Source of the DNA: Chryseobacterium sediminis
Lineage (GTDB): Bacteria; Bacteroidota; Bacteroidia; Flavobacteriales; Weeksellaceae
Length of the DNA stretch: 64,000 nt
Assembly (NCBI RefSeq): GCF_008386505.1
Contig: NZ_VUNZ01000001.1
Coordinates: 2,411,937-2,475,936, forward strand
Direction: 5' to 3'
Positions 23,810 to 31,291 of the stretch are shown here, one piece after another (the stretch's first letter is position 1; the number at the start of each line of letters is the position of its first letter). Both the position numbers and the translations under genes were made by a program. Under the pieces are notes generated by a model. The model was not told where the DNA came from, did no database searches, and saw only the letters and a list, made by a program, of their open reading frames with translations.

Positions 23810-25282
23810 ATGAACCCAACCATGATACAGTTTTTCCACTGGTATTCTGAAGGAGACGGAAAGTTGTGGAAAGAAGCCGAAAAACAGGCCAGATACTTAG
23901 CAAAACTTGGGATTACTTCTGTATGGTTTCCCCCAGCTTATAAAGGGACAAATGGCGGTTACTCTACCGGATATGATGCCTATGACCTTTATGATCTTGG
24001 AGAGTTTGACCAAAAGGGAACCAAGCCTACAAAATATGGTACTAAAAACGATTATATAAAAGCCATTAAAGCCTTAAAGAAACAAAATATACAAGTGATT
24101 GTAGATATTGTGCTGGGACATAAAGCCGGAGGTGATGAGCTTGAAAAATTCAAAGTGGTAAAAGTAGATGAGGAAAACAGAGAAAAAGTGATTTCTGATA
24201 TCATCGAAATTGAGTCTTATACTAAATTCACCTTTCCCGGAAGAGGAAAAAAATATTCTGATTTTGAATGGAACTTCACCTGTTTCAGCGGTGTAGATTA
24301 TGCGGAAGGCATGGAATCCCACATTTATAAAATACAGTCTGAATATGGAAATGACTGGGAAGAAATGATTCACGATGAAAAAGGAAATTACGATTATCTG
24401 ATGTATAATGACATTGAACACCGGAATCCTTTTGTACGGGAAGAACTCAACCATTGGGCCAAGTGGTATTTTGACCTCACTGATTTCGATGGAGTGAGGC
24501 TGGATGCTTTGAAGCATATTTCATTCGATTTTTATAAAGAATGGCTCACTATGCTTCGTTCCAATTCTGGAAAAAATATTTTTGCAGTAGGGGAATACTG
24601 GGCTCCCGGATATCTTCATCTGCTTCAAAAGTATATTGAGGTGACGGAAGGCTGTATGAGTCTTTTTGACAGTTCTCTTCAAAATAATTTTCATAATGCT
24701 TCAAAAGAAGGAAGCTCTTATGATCTGCGCAGAATTTTTGATGAAACTCTTACTCAGGCAGATCCTATGCATGCTGTAAGTTTGGTGGCCAATCATGATA
24801 CCCAGCCGCTTCAGGATCTTGAGGCACCCGTAGAGTCCTGGTTCAAGCCTATGGCTTATGCTCTGATTTTATTGAGGAAAGATGGATATCCATGTATTTT
24901 TTATCCTGATTTATACGGCGCTCATTATGTGGATAAAGATTGGGGAGGTCATGATCAGGAAATATTTATGCCGAAAGTAGACGGAATAGAAGCATTATTA
25001 AAAGCAAGAAAGGAACATGCTTATGGTGACCAGCATGATTATTTTGAGGATGCCAATTGCCTTGGATGGGTTCGTACAGGTGATGATGAACATTCAGGAT
25101 GTGCTGTAGTATTAAGCAATAAAGATGCTTACAACAAACCGATGGAAGTGGGACAGCTTTACGCTGGAAAAAAATTTAAAGATCTTTTGAAGCGATTCAA
25201 AGAAAAAGTAATTATTGATGAAAACGGATGGGGAAATTTCCCTGTTCCGGCAGGAAACGTGAGCGTTTGGATTCCTGAATAA
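23810..25282 (+). CDS. Alpha-amylase, cytoplasmic GH13 type
   Basis: A 490-residue glycoside hydrolase family 13 enzyme starting 'MNPTMIQFFHWYSEGDGKLW', the opening of the intracellular/liquefying amylase subfamily. The four GH13 regions are visible: 'VDIVLGHKAGGDE' (region I), 'GVRLDALKHIS' with the nucleophile Asp, 'FAVGEYWAPGYL' with the acid Glu, and 'LVANHDTQP' with the transition-state Asp. It lacks a signal peptide, so it should cleave glycogen or maltodextrins in the cytoplasm. No other glycogen genes are adjacent. Confidence 0.93.
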   Translation: MNPTMIQFFHWYSEGDGKLWKEAEKQARYLAKLGITSVWFPPAYKGTNGGYSTGYDAYDLYDLGEFDQKGTKPTKYGTKNDYIKAIKALKKQNIQVIVDIVLGHKAGGDELEKFKVVKVDEENREKVISDIIEIESYTKFTFPGRGKKYSDFEWNFTCFSGVDYAEGMESHIYKIQSEYGNDWEEMIHDEKGNYDYLMYNDIEHRNPFVREELNHWAKWYFDLTDFDGVRLDALKHISFDFYKEWLTMLRSNSGKNIFAVGEYWAPGYLHLLQKYIEVTEGCMSLFDSSLQNNFHNASKEGSSYDLRRIFDETLTQADPMHAVSLVANHDTQPLQDLEAPVESWFKPMAYALILLRKDGYPCIFYPDLYGAHYVDKDWGGHDQEIFMPKVDGIEALLKARKEHAYGDQHDYFEDANCLGWVRTGDDEHSGCAVVLSNKDAYNKPMEVGQLYAGKKFKDLLKRFKEKVIIDENGWGNFPVPAGNVSVWIPE

Positions 25283-25295
25283 GAGTAAATTAAAG

Positions 25296-25333
25296 AGCCT
25301 TGTCAAGGTTTAAAACCTTGACAAGGCTTTCTT
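25296..25333 (+). terminator. Rho-independent terminator
   Basis: A 16-base perfect inverted repeat (25296-25311 with 25313-25328), followed by TTTCTTTC. Confidence 0.85.
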
Positions 25334-25358
25334 TCATTAGTTTGTAAGGATTTGCAGA

Positions 25359-25526
25359 TTAGCAATAAATGTATCGGCAATTCCAAATATCTGTGGCCCA
25401 TTCACAACATTGCCCGTCTTCGTTGGAAGTACAGCATACTTTACCCCAATTTAGATCACCAGCCTTTACAGTCTTCAGTTCCTCGCGTCTAAGTTTTTTT
25501 ACTTTGAAATTTTTGTTCGTTTTCAT
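25359..25526 (-). CDS. Cysteine-rich bacteriocin-like peptide (RiPP-type precursor)
   Basis: A 55-residue product from the ATG at 25526. Residues 1-24 (MKTNKNFKVKKLRREELKTVKAGD) look like a leader: the 'KKLxREELKxVKxGD' pattern is that of the double-glycine-type leaders of small flavobacterial bacteriocin-like proteins, with K-A-G here in place of K-G-G. The core (residues 25-55) has six cysteines, at 31, 32, 40, 41, 50 and 55, and four aromatic residues. No modification enzyme or dedicated peptidase/exporter is adjacent; the nearest ABC exporter is at 15249. Function as a toxin or signal is unproven. Confidence 0.7.
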   Translation of the reverse strand: MKTNKNFKVKKLRREELKTVKAGDLNWGKVCCTSNEDGQCCEWATDIWNCRYIYC

Positions 25527-25662
25527 AATTATTATTTTATGGTTTAGTACTTAAATATACATTAAAAATTACAATTACGAATAAACATTTAACAATAACT
25601 ACTTGATTTAGCGTATATAATTCATAGTAAAATATGAAGATAAATAATAAACGTAGGGATAA

Positions 25663-25716
25663 ACCACCCCGTCAAAAAATTCTTTGAATTTTCGACACCC
25701 CTCCAAAGAAAGGGAA
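25663..25716. repeat. Intergenic palindromic repeat
   Basis: An inverted repeat with arms 25671-25682 and 25686-25696 (GTCAAAAAATTC against GAATTTTCGAC) is flanked by ACCACCCC on the left and ACCCCTCC...AAAGGGA on the right. The same layout is familiar from dispersed intergenic repeats of flavobacteria. Only one copy is in the window. The rest of 25527-25777 is AT-rich with no gene that I can see. Confidence 0.5.
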
Positions 25717-25777
25717 TATTTGAGTCTCCAGTTGAGATATTTGTTAAAATTAGAAATTTTATAAGCCTGTTATGTGG

Positions 25778-27121
25778 TTACATCTTTCGGAGTTCCAGAA
25801 TTTCAGGTCTTTCTGAGGTATCAGATATTTTTCCGGTTCTGGCAAATTTTGTCCAGAGTCCCCGTAGTTTTTTACCATTCTCATGAATACGGCTCCAGGG
25901 TATATTTTTCAGCAGTTCGGAAGATTTCCATGCAGATTCATTTCCAAAGATCAAAGGAAGGTCAATACAGTGAGGCGCTCCAATATGATTGTCTTTTAGT
26001 TTTGAATGAATTCTGAACAGATAGACATTTCCACCGGCTTCAGCTAAGTTTTCAGCAAACCGTCTTGCCGGAGTTCCATAAATGAATTCTGTAGTCTTTT
26101 CAACTGTTTTATCCATAATTTTTAATCCCAGTCCCGTCCCGAAATATTTATTTAAAGCTTCAGAAGTTTTGAGATAAAATGCGGTTTCATCATTATTAAG
26201 ACCAATGAGTACATCATATTTCTGAGCATTCTTTTTCCACATTCCTACGGATTCTTCTTCTTTGCATAAAGGAAAATATCCGTATTGAGTACCAAAAGGC
26301 ATTGCAGCTTTCAGACCATATTTCATGATGGATGGTAAAAATTTCCCGTATTCATTCATCATTTTTAACACATCAGTCTCGTCTTTCAATGCTTCTGTTT
26401 TTTTCAGAAATTCTGCGGACATTTTCTGTCTCTGATGACGTAAACCTAAAGGCGCACTCTGGATGATAACACGCTGAAACAAATCTTCCACTCCTTCAGA
26501 AATCATTAAATGAGCAATTGCATCACCTCCCGAAGACTGTCCGAGAAGGGTAATATTGTTTTCATTCCCGCCGAAATCTGCAATATAATTTTTGATCCAC
26601 TTTAATGCTTCAATCATATCCAGCAGCCCAAGATTAGCAGGTCTGGCTTCATCTCCGCCTAAAAAACCAAACAATCCCAAACGATACGAAACAGTAACCA
26701 CGATGACATGTTGTTCTTTCACCCATTCGGAGGGATCCGCAGTCGCAAGATCACCACAGCCTATTTCATGAGATCCTCCGTGAATCCAGACAATAACAGG
26801 AAGTTTTTCATTTTCTGAAACTTTTTCAGGACGGGTGATTGAAAGATATTGGGTAGATTCATCAGCTTCAAAGCTTTCTACAGGAGTCGCTCCAATCATT
26901 TTTTCCACAAGCGGACTTAAAGCCTGAGGACACACTGGAGTTTTTTCCGGAGAGATAATTATTGAAGATAAGGAAGCTTCTATCGCAATTGGTTTTTGAA
27001 ATCTTTCAGAATGGGCATACCGGATACTTCGGAACCTGATAATTCCTTCTTTTTTTAACGCTAAAATTCTTCCGAAACGAGTCTCGAAAACAGTGGTGTT
27101 CTGCTGATTTGGTGTCATCAT
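25778..27121 (-). CDS. Carboxylesterase (type B, COesterase family)
   Basis: A 447-residue esterase of the cholinesterase/carboxylesterase group. It shows 'VFETRFGRILALKKEGIIRFRSIRYA' (family N-terminus), the oxyanion loop 'PVIVWIHGGSHEIGCGD', 'SYRLGLFGFLGGDEARPANLGLLDMIEALKWIKNYIADFGGNENNITLLGQSSGGDA' with the nucleophile Ser, and a C-terminal 'GAPHCIDLPLIFG' whose His fits the triad. It lacks a signal peptide and is shorter than typical 500-residue members. The first two codons are both Met; 27118 is an alternative start. Substrate unknown. Confidence 0.9.
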   Translation of the reverse strand: MMTPNQQNTTVFETRFGRILALKKEGIIRFRSIRYAHSERFQKPIAIEASLSSIIISPEKTPVCPQALSPLVEKMIGATPVESFEADESTQYLSITRPEKVSENEKLPVIVWIHGGSHEIGCGDLATADPSEWVKEQHVIVVTVSYRLGLFGFLGGDEARPANLGLLDMIEALKWIKNYIADFGGNENNITLLGQSSGGDAIAHLMISEGVEDLFQRVIIQSAPLGLRHQRQKMSAEFLKKTEALKDETDVLKMMNEYGKFLPSIMKYGLKAAMPFGTQYGYFPLCKEEESVGMWKKNAQKYDVLIGLNNDETAFYLKTSEALNKYFGTGLGLKIMDKTVEKTTEFIYGTPARRFAENLAEAGGNVYLFRIHSKLKDNHIGAPHCIDLPLIFGNESAWKSSELLKNIPWSRIHENGKKLRGLWTKFARTGKISDTSERPEILELRKM

Positions 27122-27169
27122 TAGAATGGTGAAAACTTTTCTCTCTAAATTTAATTATTTAAAAACAAA

Positions 27170-27232
27170 TTTCACAAATGAAAGCACTAATATCCACTAT
27201 CTTGAATTATGTTATTTGTGAAAAGATTAGTG
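27170..27232. repeat. Two interleaved inverted repeats
   Basis: TTTCACAAAT (27170-27179) is complementary to ATTTGTGAAA (27214-27223), and CACTAAT (27185-27191) to ATTAGTG (27226-27232). The pairs interleave in the order A, B, A', B', which permits an H-type pseudoknot in RNA or overlapping operators in DNA. It lies between the AraC regulator gene and the carboxylesterase gene. Confidence 0.45.
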
Positions 27233-27248
27233 ATAGTAGTTTAAAAAA

Positions 27249-28151
27249 CTAGTTCAGGATTTTATACTCACTTGGAGAAATACCTACTTTTGTTTTGAAT
27301 AGTCTTGTAAAATGCTGTGGATATTTGAATCCTAAATCATAGGAAATCTCACTGATTGTCTTAGCCTGATCCATAATCTGCTCTTTGGCGATATCAATAA
27401 GTTTGTTGTGGATAAATTCCTGAGCGGAAATTCCAAGCTCTTTTTTAATCAGATCTCCAAAATAATTAGCAGATAAATTCAGTTTTTCTGCAAAGTAATT
27501 CACCATTGGGAAACCTATATTTTTAGGATTTTCAGATTTTAAATAATCATCCACTAGATTTTCAAATTTACCGATCACTCCCTGATTGATATGGTCTCTT
27601 GTAATAAACTGACGGTCATAAAAGCGCATACAGTAATTCAGAAACAGCTCGATATTGTTTACAATTAAAGATTTGCTGTGTTTATCAATAGGCTGCTCAA
27701 GTTCCAGCTGAATATTTTTAAAACATTCCAGAATAATTTCCCGTTCTTTTTCAGAGAGGTGCAAGGCTTCGTGTACATCATATGAGAAAAAGGAATAATC
27801 TTTAATATGCTTTCCTAAGTTAGTCCCTTTTATTAAATCCGGATGAAAGATCAGAGCAGAACCTGCGGGCTGAACATATTTATCTTTGTTATAAATTCCA
27901 TAGGTCTGTCCAGGGGCAATGAAAACCAATGTTCCTTCCTGATAATCGTAGCTGTGTTTTCCATACTGCATGTCTCCGCACATTATATCTTTTAGAAAAA
28001 TGGTATAAAACCCAAATTTTCTTTTATGCTGACAGATAGGATCAGATTTGGAAAAATCAATGACACTTACCAGCGGATGCAGGGTTTCATGATTGGCCAT
28101 TTTATTGTATTCCGAAACACTATTATAGATTTCAACCTCCTGATTTTCCAT
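27249..28151 (-). CDS. AraC family transcriptional regulator
   Basis: A 300-residue regulator with an N-terminal cupin-like sensing domain ('FGFYTIFLKDIMCGDMQYGKHSYDYQEGTLVFIAPGQTYGI') and a C-terminal pair of helix-turn-helices ('FAEKLNLSANYFGDLIKKELGISAQEFIHNKLIDIAKEQIMDQAKTISEISYDLGFKYPQHFTRLFKTKVGISPSEYKIL'). It is divergent from the cupin and alcohol dehydrogenase genes, which it probably activates. A -7 element (TAATTTTG on the - strand, 28174-28181) lies just before its start. Confidence 0.9.
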   Translation of the reverse strand: MENQEVEIYNSVSEYNKMANHETLHPLVSVIDFSKSDPICQHKRKFGFYTIFLKDIMCGDMQYGKHSYDYQEGTLVFIAPGQTYGIYNKDKYVQPAGSALIFHPDLIKGTNLGKHIKDYSFFSYDVHEALHLSEKEREIILECFKNIQLELEQPIDKHSKSLIVNNIELFLNYCMRFYDRQFITRDHINQGVIGKFENLVDDYLKSENPKNIGFPMVNYFAEKLNLSANYFGDLIKKELGISAQEFIHNKLIDIAKEQIMDQAKTISEISYDLGFKYPQHFTRLFKTKVGISPSEYKILN

Positions 28152-28282
28152 GAAGTATATTTTTATTACTATTCAAAATTACCACTTTCCTGTGTAACTG
28201 AAATAGGGTCTGTAAAATTGGTAAGTAATTCGGTAATCTGTATAAGTGTGATTTACTGAAAAGTTTCGACTTTTGTATCGTT

Positions 28283-28687
28283 ATGGAAACTTTTAATACC
28301 AACATTTTTCCAAAAGGAGAAAAAGCTCCTGCAGATTATTTCTCCGGAGGCACAGCATGGGTTCATATCGTGAAACCCAATGAAGACAATCTGAACTGCC
28401 AGATAGGAAATGTAATTTTTGAGCCAAAATGTAGAAATAACTGGCATTCTCATGGCGGCGGGCAAATTTTAATTGTCACTTCAGGAACAGGATATTATCA
28501 GGAAAAAGGTAAACCTGTGCAGATTTTGAACCCGGGGGACATCGTCAATATTCTTCCCGGTATTATCCACTGGCATGGTGCCGGTCCGGACAGCGAATTT
28601 ACCCATATTGCTATCAATCCCAACACTCAAAATGGAATTGTAGAGTGGCTGCAGCCTGTAACAGATGAAGAATATAGCAATCTATAA
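28283..28687 (+). CDS. Cupin domain protein
   Basis: A 134-residue single cupin barrel. The metal-binding motif 1 is 'RNNWHSHGGGQILIVTSGTGYYQEKGKPVQILNPGDIVNILPG' (two His plus Glu/Gln-like positions), and motif 2 is 'IIHWHGAGPDSEFTHIAIN' with the third His. Small cupins of this kind include isomerases, (R)-hydroxynitrile-lyase-like proteins and quercetinase-like proteins. It begins the operon with the alcohol dehydrogenase and is divergent from the AraC regulator, so it likely handles a related small molecule. Confidence 0.87.
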   Translation: METFNTNIFPKGEKAPADYFSGGTAWVHIVKPNEDNLNCQIGNVIFEPKCRNNWHSHGGGQILIVTSGTGYYQEKGKPVQILNPGDIVNILPGIIHWHGAGPDSEFTHIAINPNTQNGIVEWLQPVTDEEYSNL

Positions 28688-28710
28688 ACCTAAATAAACT
28701 AAATATAAAA

Positions 28711-29763
28711 ATGAGTACAATCACAGTAAAAGCTTATGGTGCAGAGTCTACCACAGCAGATCTGAAAGAAATGAATATTGAAAGAAGAGAAGTAACCTCA
28801 AAGGATGTAGAGATTGAAATCTTATATTGTGGGGTATGTCACTCTGATCTTCATACAACGAGAAATGACTGGGGTGGATCTTTGTATCCTGTAGTTCCCG
28901 GACATGAAATTGTCGGAAGAATTACCAAGGTAGGCAGCGAAGTTTCCAAATTTAAAGTAGGTGACCTTGCGGGAGTTGGATGTATTGTAGATTCCTGCGG
29001 ACATTGTGACAGCTGCCAGCATGATCTTGAACAATATTGCTTAAATGGCTTCACAGGAACTTACAATGGTAAGGACAAACATTTGGGAGGTCATACTTTT
29101 GGAGGATATTCTCAAAAAGTAGTTGTGGATTCTCACCATGTTTTAAAAGTGCCTGAAAATCTTGATCTTGCAGCAGTAGCTCCACTTCTTTGCGCAGGTA
29201 TTACCACGTGGTCACCTTTAAAACACTGGAATGTAGGTCCTGGCTCTAAAGTAGCTGTTGTAGGACTTGGTGGTCTGGGGCACATGGCAATTAAATTAGC
29301 AAAAGGCTTGGGAGCTGAAGTTACTTTATTCTCAAGAACTCCCGGAAAAACGGATGATGCGAAACAACTTGGCGCTGATCATGTTGTGATATCTACTGAT
29401 GACGCACAAATGGATTCTGTAAAAGGAAAATTTGATGTAATCATTGATACAGTTCCTTATGTACATGATGTAAATCCGTACGTGGCCACTTTAAATATCA
29501 ACGGAACTCATGTTCTTGTAGGATATCTGGGAGGTCTGGAACCTATCCTTAATACTGTTCCTATGATTATGGGAAGAAAATCTGTAGCAGGTTCAGTCAT
29601 TGGAGGTATCGCAGAAACTCAGGAATTATTGAATTTCTGTGGAGAACATAATATTGTTTCAGAAATTGAAATGATCAAAATGCAGGATATCAACGAAGCT
29701 TATGAAAGAATGTTGAAAAGTGATGTAAGATACCGTTTCGTAATCGATATGCAGTCTTTGTAA
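28711..29763 (+). CDS. Zinc-dependent NAD(P)+ alcohol dehydrogenase (YahK/CAD-like)
   Basis: A 350-residue medium-chain dehydrogenase. The catalytic zinc ligands are in 'YCGVCHSDLHTTRNDWG' (Cys40) and 'PVVPGHEIVG'. The structural zinc knot is 'CIVDSCGHCDSCQHDLEQYC'. The nucleotide-binding fold is 'VAVVGLGGLGHMAIKLAKGLGAEVTLFSRTPGKTDDAKQLGADHV', where Ser-Arg-Thr after the second strand suggests NADPH. Members reduce aldehydes broadly. It lies 23 bases after the cupin gene and ends at a strong terminator. Confidence 0.93.
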   Translation: MSTITVKAYGAESTTADLKEMNIERREVTSKDVEIEILYCGVCHSDLHTTRNDWGGSLYPVVPGHEIVGRITKVGSEVSKFKVGDLAGVGCIVDSCGHCDSCQHDLEQYCLNGFTGTYNGKDKHLGGHTFGGYSQKVVVDSHHVLKVPENLDLAAVAPLLCAGITTWSPLKHWNVGPGSKVAVVGLGGLGHMAIKLAKGLGAEVTLFSRTPGKTDDAKQLGADHVVISTDDAQMDSVKGKFDVIIDTVPYVHDVNPYVATLNINGTHVLVGYLGGLEPILNTVPMIMGRKSVAGSVIGGIAETQELLNFCGEHNIVSEIEMIKMQDINEAYERMLKSDVRYRFVIDMQSL

Positions 29764-29784
29764 TTCTTTTGAAGAATATTAACG

Positions 29785-29822
29785 AAAACAGGCGCTTCAG
29801 ATTGAAGCGCCTGTTTTTATTT
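29785..29822. terminator. Bidirectional terminator
   Basis: A 15-bp perfect stem (29785-29799 with 29803-29817), a three-base loop and flanking A and T tracts, between convergent genes. Confidence 0.9.
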
Positions 29823-30245
29823 TTTCAGATTTTGACTAAAAGCATTCTGATCCTGATTCAAGATATATTTGTTTCCTTCAGCACATTTGATATCATTTCT
29901 TTCCATATCCTGAAAAGCCCATGCTGCCATAGCATCAATAACAGGCGCAAGTTCGTTGCCAGCTTCACTTAATTTATAGGTTACATGAGGCGGCACTACA
30001 GGTTTTGCTGTTCTGATAATTAATCCGTCTGTTTCCAGCTGCTTCAGATGCTGAATGAGCATCTTTTCTGTTACGGCAGGAATTGCTTTTTTCAATTCGC
30101 TGTATCTCTTTTCTCCTGTGGAAAGATTAAACAGGATAATGGGTTTCCAGAATCCTCCAATTCTTTCCATAACGTACATTACGGGACAATCCTGTACTGT
30201 CTTTCTGTTTTCCTGAATGGTTGAACTTTCTTTGATTGCTGTCAT
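29817..30245 (-). CDS. HxlR family transcriptional regulator
   Basis: A 142-residue winged-helix regulator. The HxlR pattern is 'DCPVMYVMERIGGFWKPIILFNLSTGEKRYSELKKAIPAVTEKMLIQHLKQLETDGLIIRT', followed by 'VPPHVTYKLSEAGNELAPVIDAMAAWA'. The Cys just before the first helix is the position used for thiol-based sensing of quinones and electrophiles in YodB-type members. It is divergent from an NmrA-like reductase gene, with overlapping promoters between them. Confidence 0.92.
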   Translation of the reverse strand: MTAIKESSTIQENRKTVQDCPVMYVMERIGGFWKPIILFNLSTGEKRYSELKKAIPAVTEKMLIQHLKQLETDGLIIRTAKPVVPPHVTYKLSEAGNELAPVIDAMAAWAFQDMERNDIKCAEGNKYILNQDQNAFSQNLKK

Positions 30246-30261
30246 ATCTACATACTTTAGG

Positions 30262-30300
30262 GTAAGTACTTGTATAAAAGTAAGTACAAATATAACTTTG
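30262..30300. promoter_or_regulatory. Overlapping divergent promoters with repeated operator
   Basis: TAACTTTG (30293-30300, + strand) faces the reductase gene, and TATATTTG (- strand, 30287-30294) faces the HxlR gene; the two -7 elements overlap by two bases. GTAAGTAC occurs twice, 18 bases apart (30262-30269 and 30280-30287), and TACTT-N6-AAGTA (30267-30282) is an inverted repeat. This is a plausible HxlR operator that controls both genes at once. Confidence 0.55.
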
Positions 30301-30328
30301 TTCTCAGAAATAAAAAAAATATTTACAT

Positions 30329-31207
30329 ATGAAAATCGTAATCACAGGATCATTAGGAAATGTAGCTAAACCATTAGCACAACAATTAATTGCAGAAGGG
30401 CATACAATTACTGTAGTAAGCAGCAGTGATGCAAGAAAGCAGGATATTGAATCTCTGGGAGCAACCCCAGCCATAGGTTCAATCACAGACGTTAATTTTT
30501 TAACCCAGACATTTGAAGGCGCAGATGCAGTTTTTGTAATGACACCACCAGCGATCAGTCCGGATAAGATTGTGGAAAACACTACCAATGCAGGAAAAAA
30601 TTATGCTGAAGCTTTAAAAAACGCCAACGTAAAAAGAGCCGTAATGTTAAGTAGTGTAGGCGCTGAATCTCCAGTAGAAAACGGTCCTATCGCAGGTCTT
30701 CATAATATCGAAAAAATATATAATAATGTTGAAAATACTTCTTTCACTTTTTTAAGAGCCGGATATTTTTATAATAATTTTTTCAATGATATTCCTTTGA
30801 TTCAAAATGCAGGAATCATTGGTGGTAATTATCCTGCAAGTATTGAAGTACCTGTAGTACATCCCAATGATATTGCCAAAGCAGCAGCTGAAGAACTGGT
30901 AAAAGACAGCAATACAAACAACATCAGATATATTGTAAGTGATGTACGAACAGCTTCTGATTTTGCGAAAGTTTTAGGAGCTTCTGTTAACAAGCCTGAG
31001 CTTCCATGGGTAGAATTCTCTGATGAAGATTCTTTAAACGGAATGCTTCAAGCCGGATTACCAACAGATATGGCAAATCTGTATGTTGAAATGGGCAGAG
31101 GAATAAGAACAGGAGTTGTACAAAAAGATTTTATCGATCATGGTTCTCCGGTTTCAGGAAATGTTAAGTTAGAAGATTTTGCTAAAGAGTTTTCTTCTAA
31201 ATTTTAA
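30329..31207 (+). CDS. NAD(P)H-binding NmrA/SDR-a5-like oxidoreductase
   Basis: A 292-residue Rossmann-fold protein beginning 'MKIVITGSLGNVAKPLAQQLIAEGHTITVVSSS', with 'TFEGADAVFVMTPPA' and 'VKRAVMLSSVGAESPVENGPI', typical of the atypical SDR/NmrA group that includes quinone reductase QorB. Divergent pairing with an HxlR regulator is a common arrangement for quinone or aldehyde stress reductases, which is the best guess for its role. Confidence 0.88.
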   Translation: MKIVITGSLGNVAKPLAQQLIAEGHTITVVSSSDARKQDIESLGATPAIGSITDVNFLTQTFEGADAVFVMTPPAISPDKIVENTTNAGKNYAEALKNANVKRAVMLSSVGAESPVENGPIAGLHNIEKIYNNVENTSFTFLRAGYFYNNFFNDIPLIQNAGIIGGNYPASIEVPVVHPNDIAKAAAEELVKDSNTNNIRYIVSDVRTASDFAKVLGASVNKPELPWVEFSDEDSLNGMLQAGLPTDMANLYVEMGRGIRTGVVQKDFIDHGSPVSGNVKLEDFAKEFSSKF

Positions 31208-31225
31208 TTCTTAAGTCAATTTCTA

Positions 31226-31266
31226 AAAATAGTTTCGGCGCACCTTTGGTGCGCCGAAACTATTTT
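31226..31266. terminator. Bidirectional terminator
   Basis: A 19-bp perfect stem (31226-31244 with 31248-31266) and TTT loop, the longest hairpin in the window, between convergent genes. Confidence 0.9.
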
Positions 31267-31291
31267 AAATCTTTATTTTTTAATCTTCAGA

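Noticed and set aside
25369..25554. 61-residue + strand frame over the cysteine-rich peptide gene.
   Set aside because: The - strand frame has an ATG, a leader pattern and a cysteine arrangement; the + strand frame has none of these.
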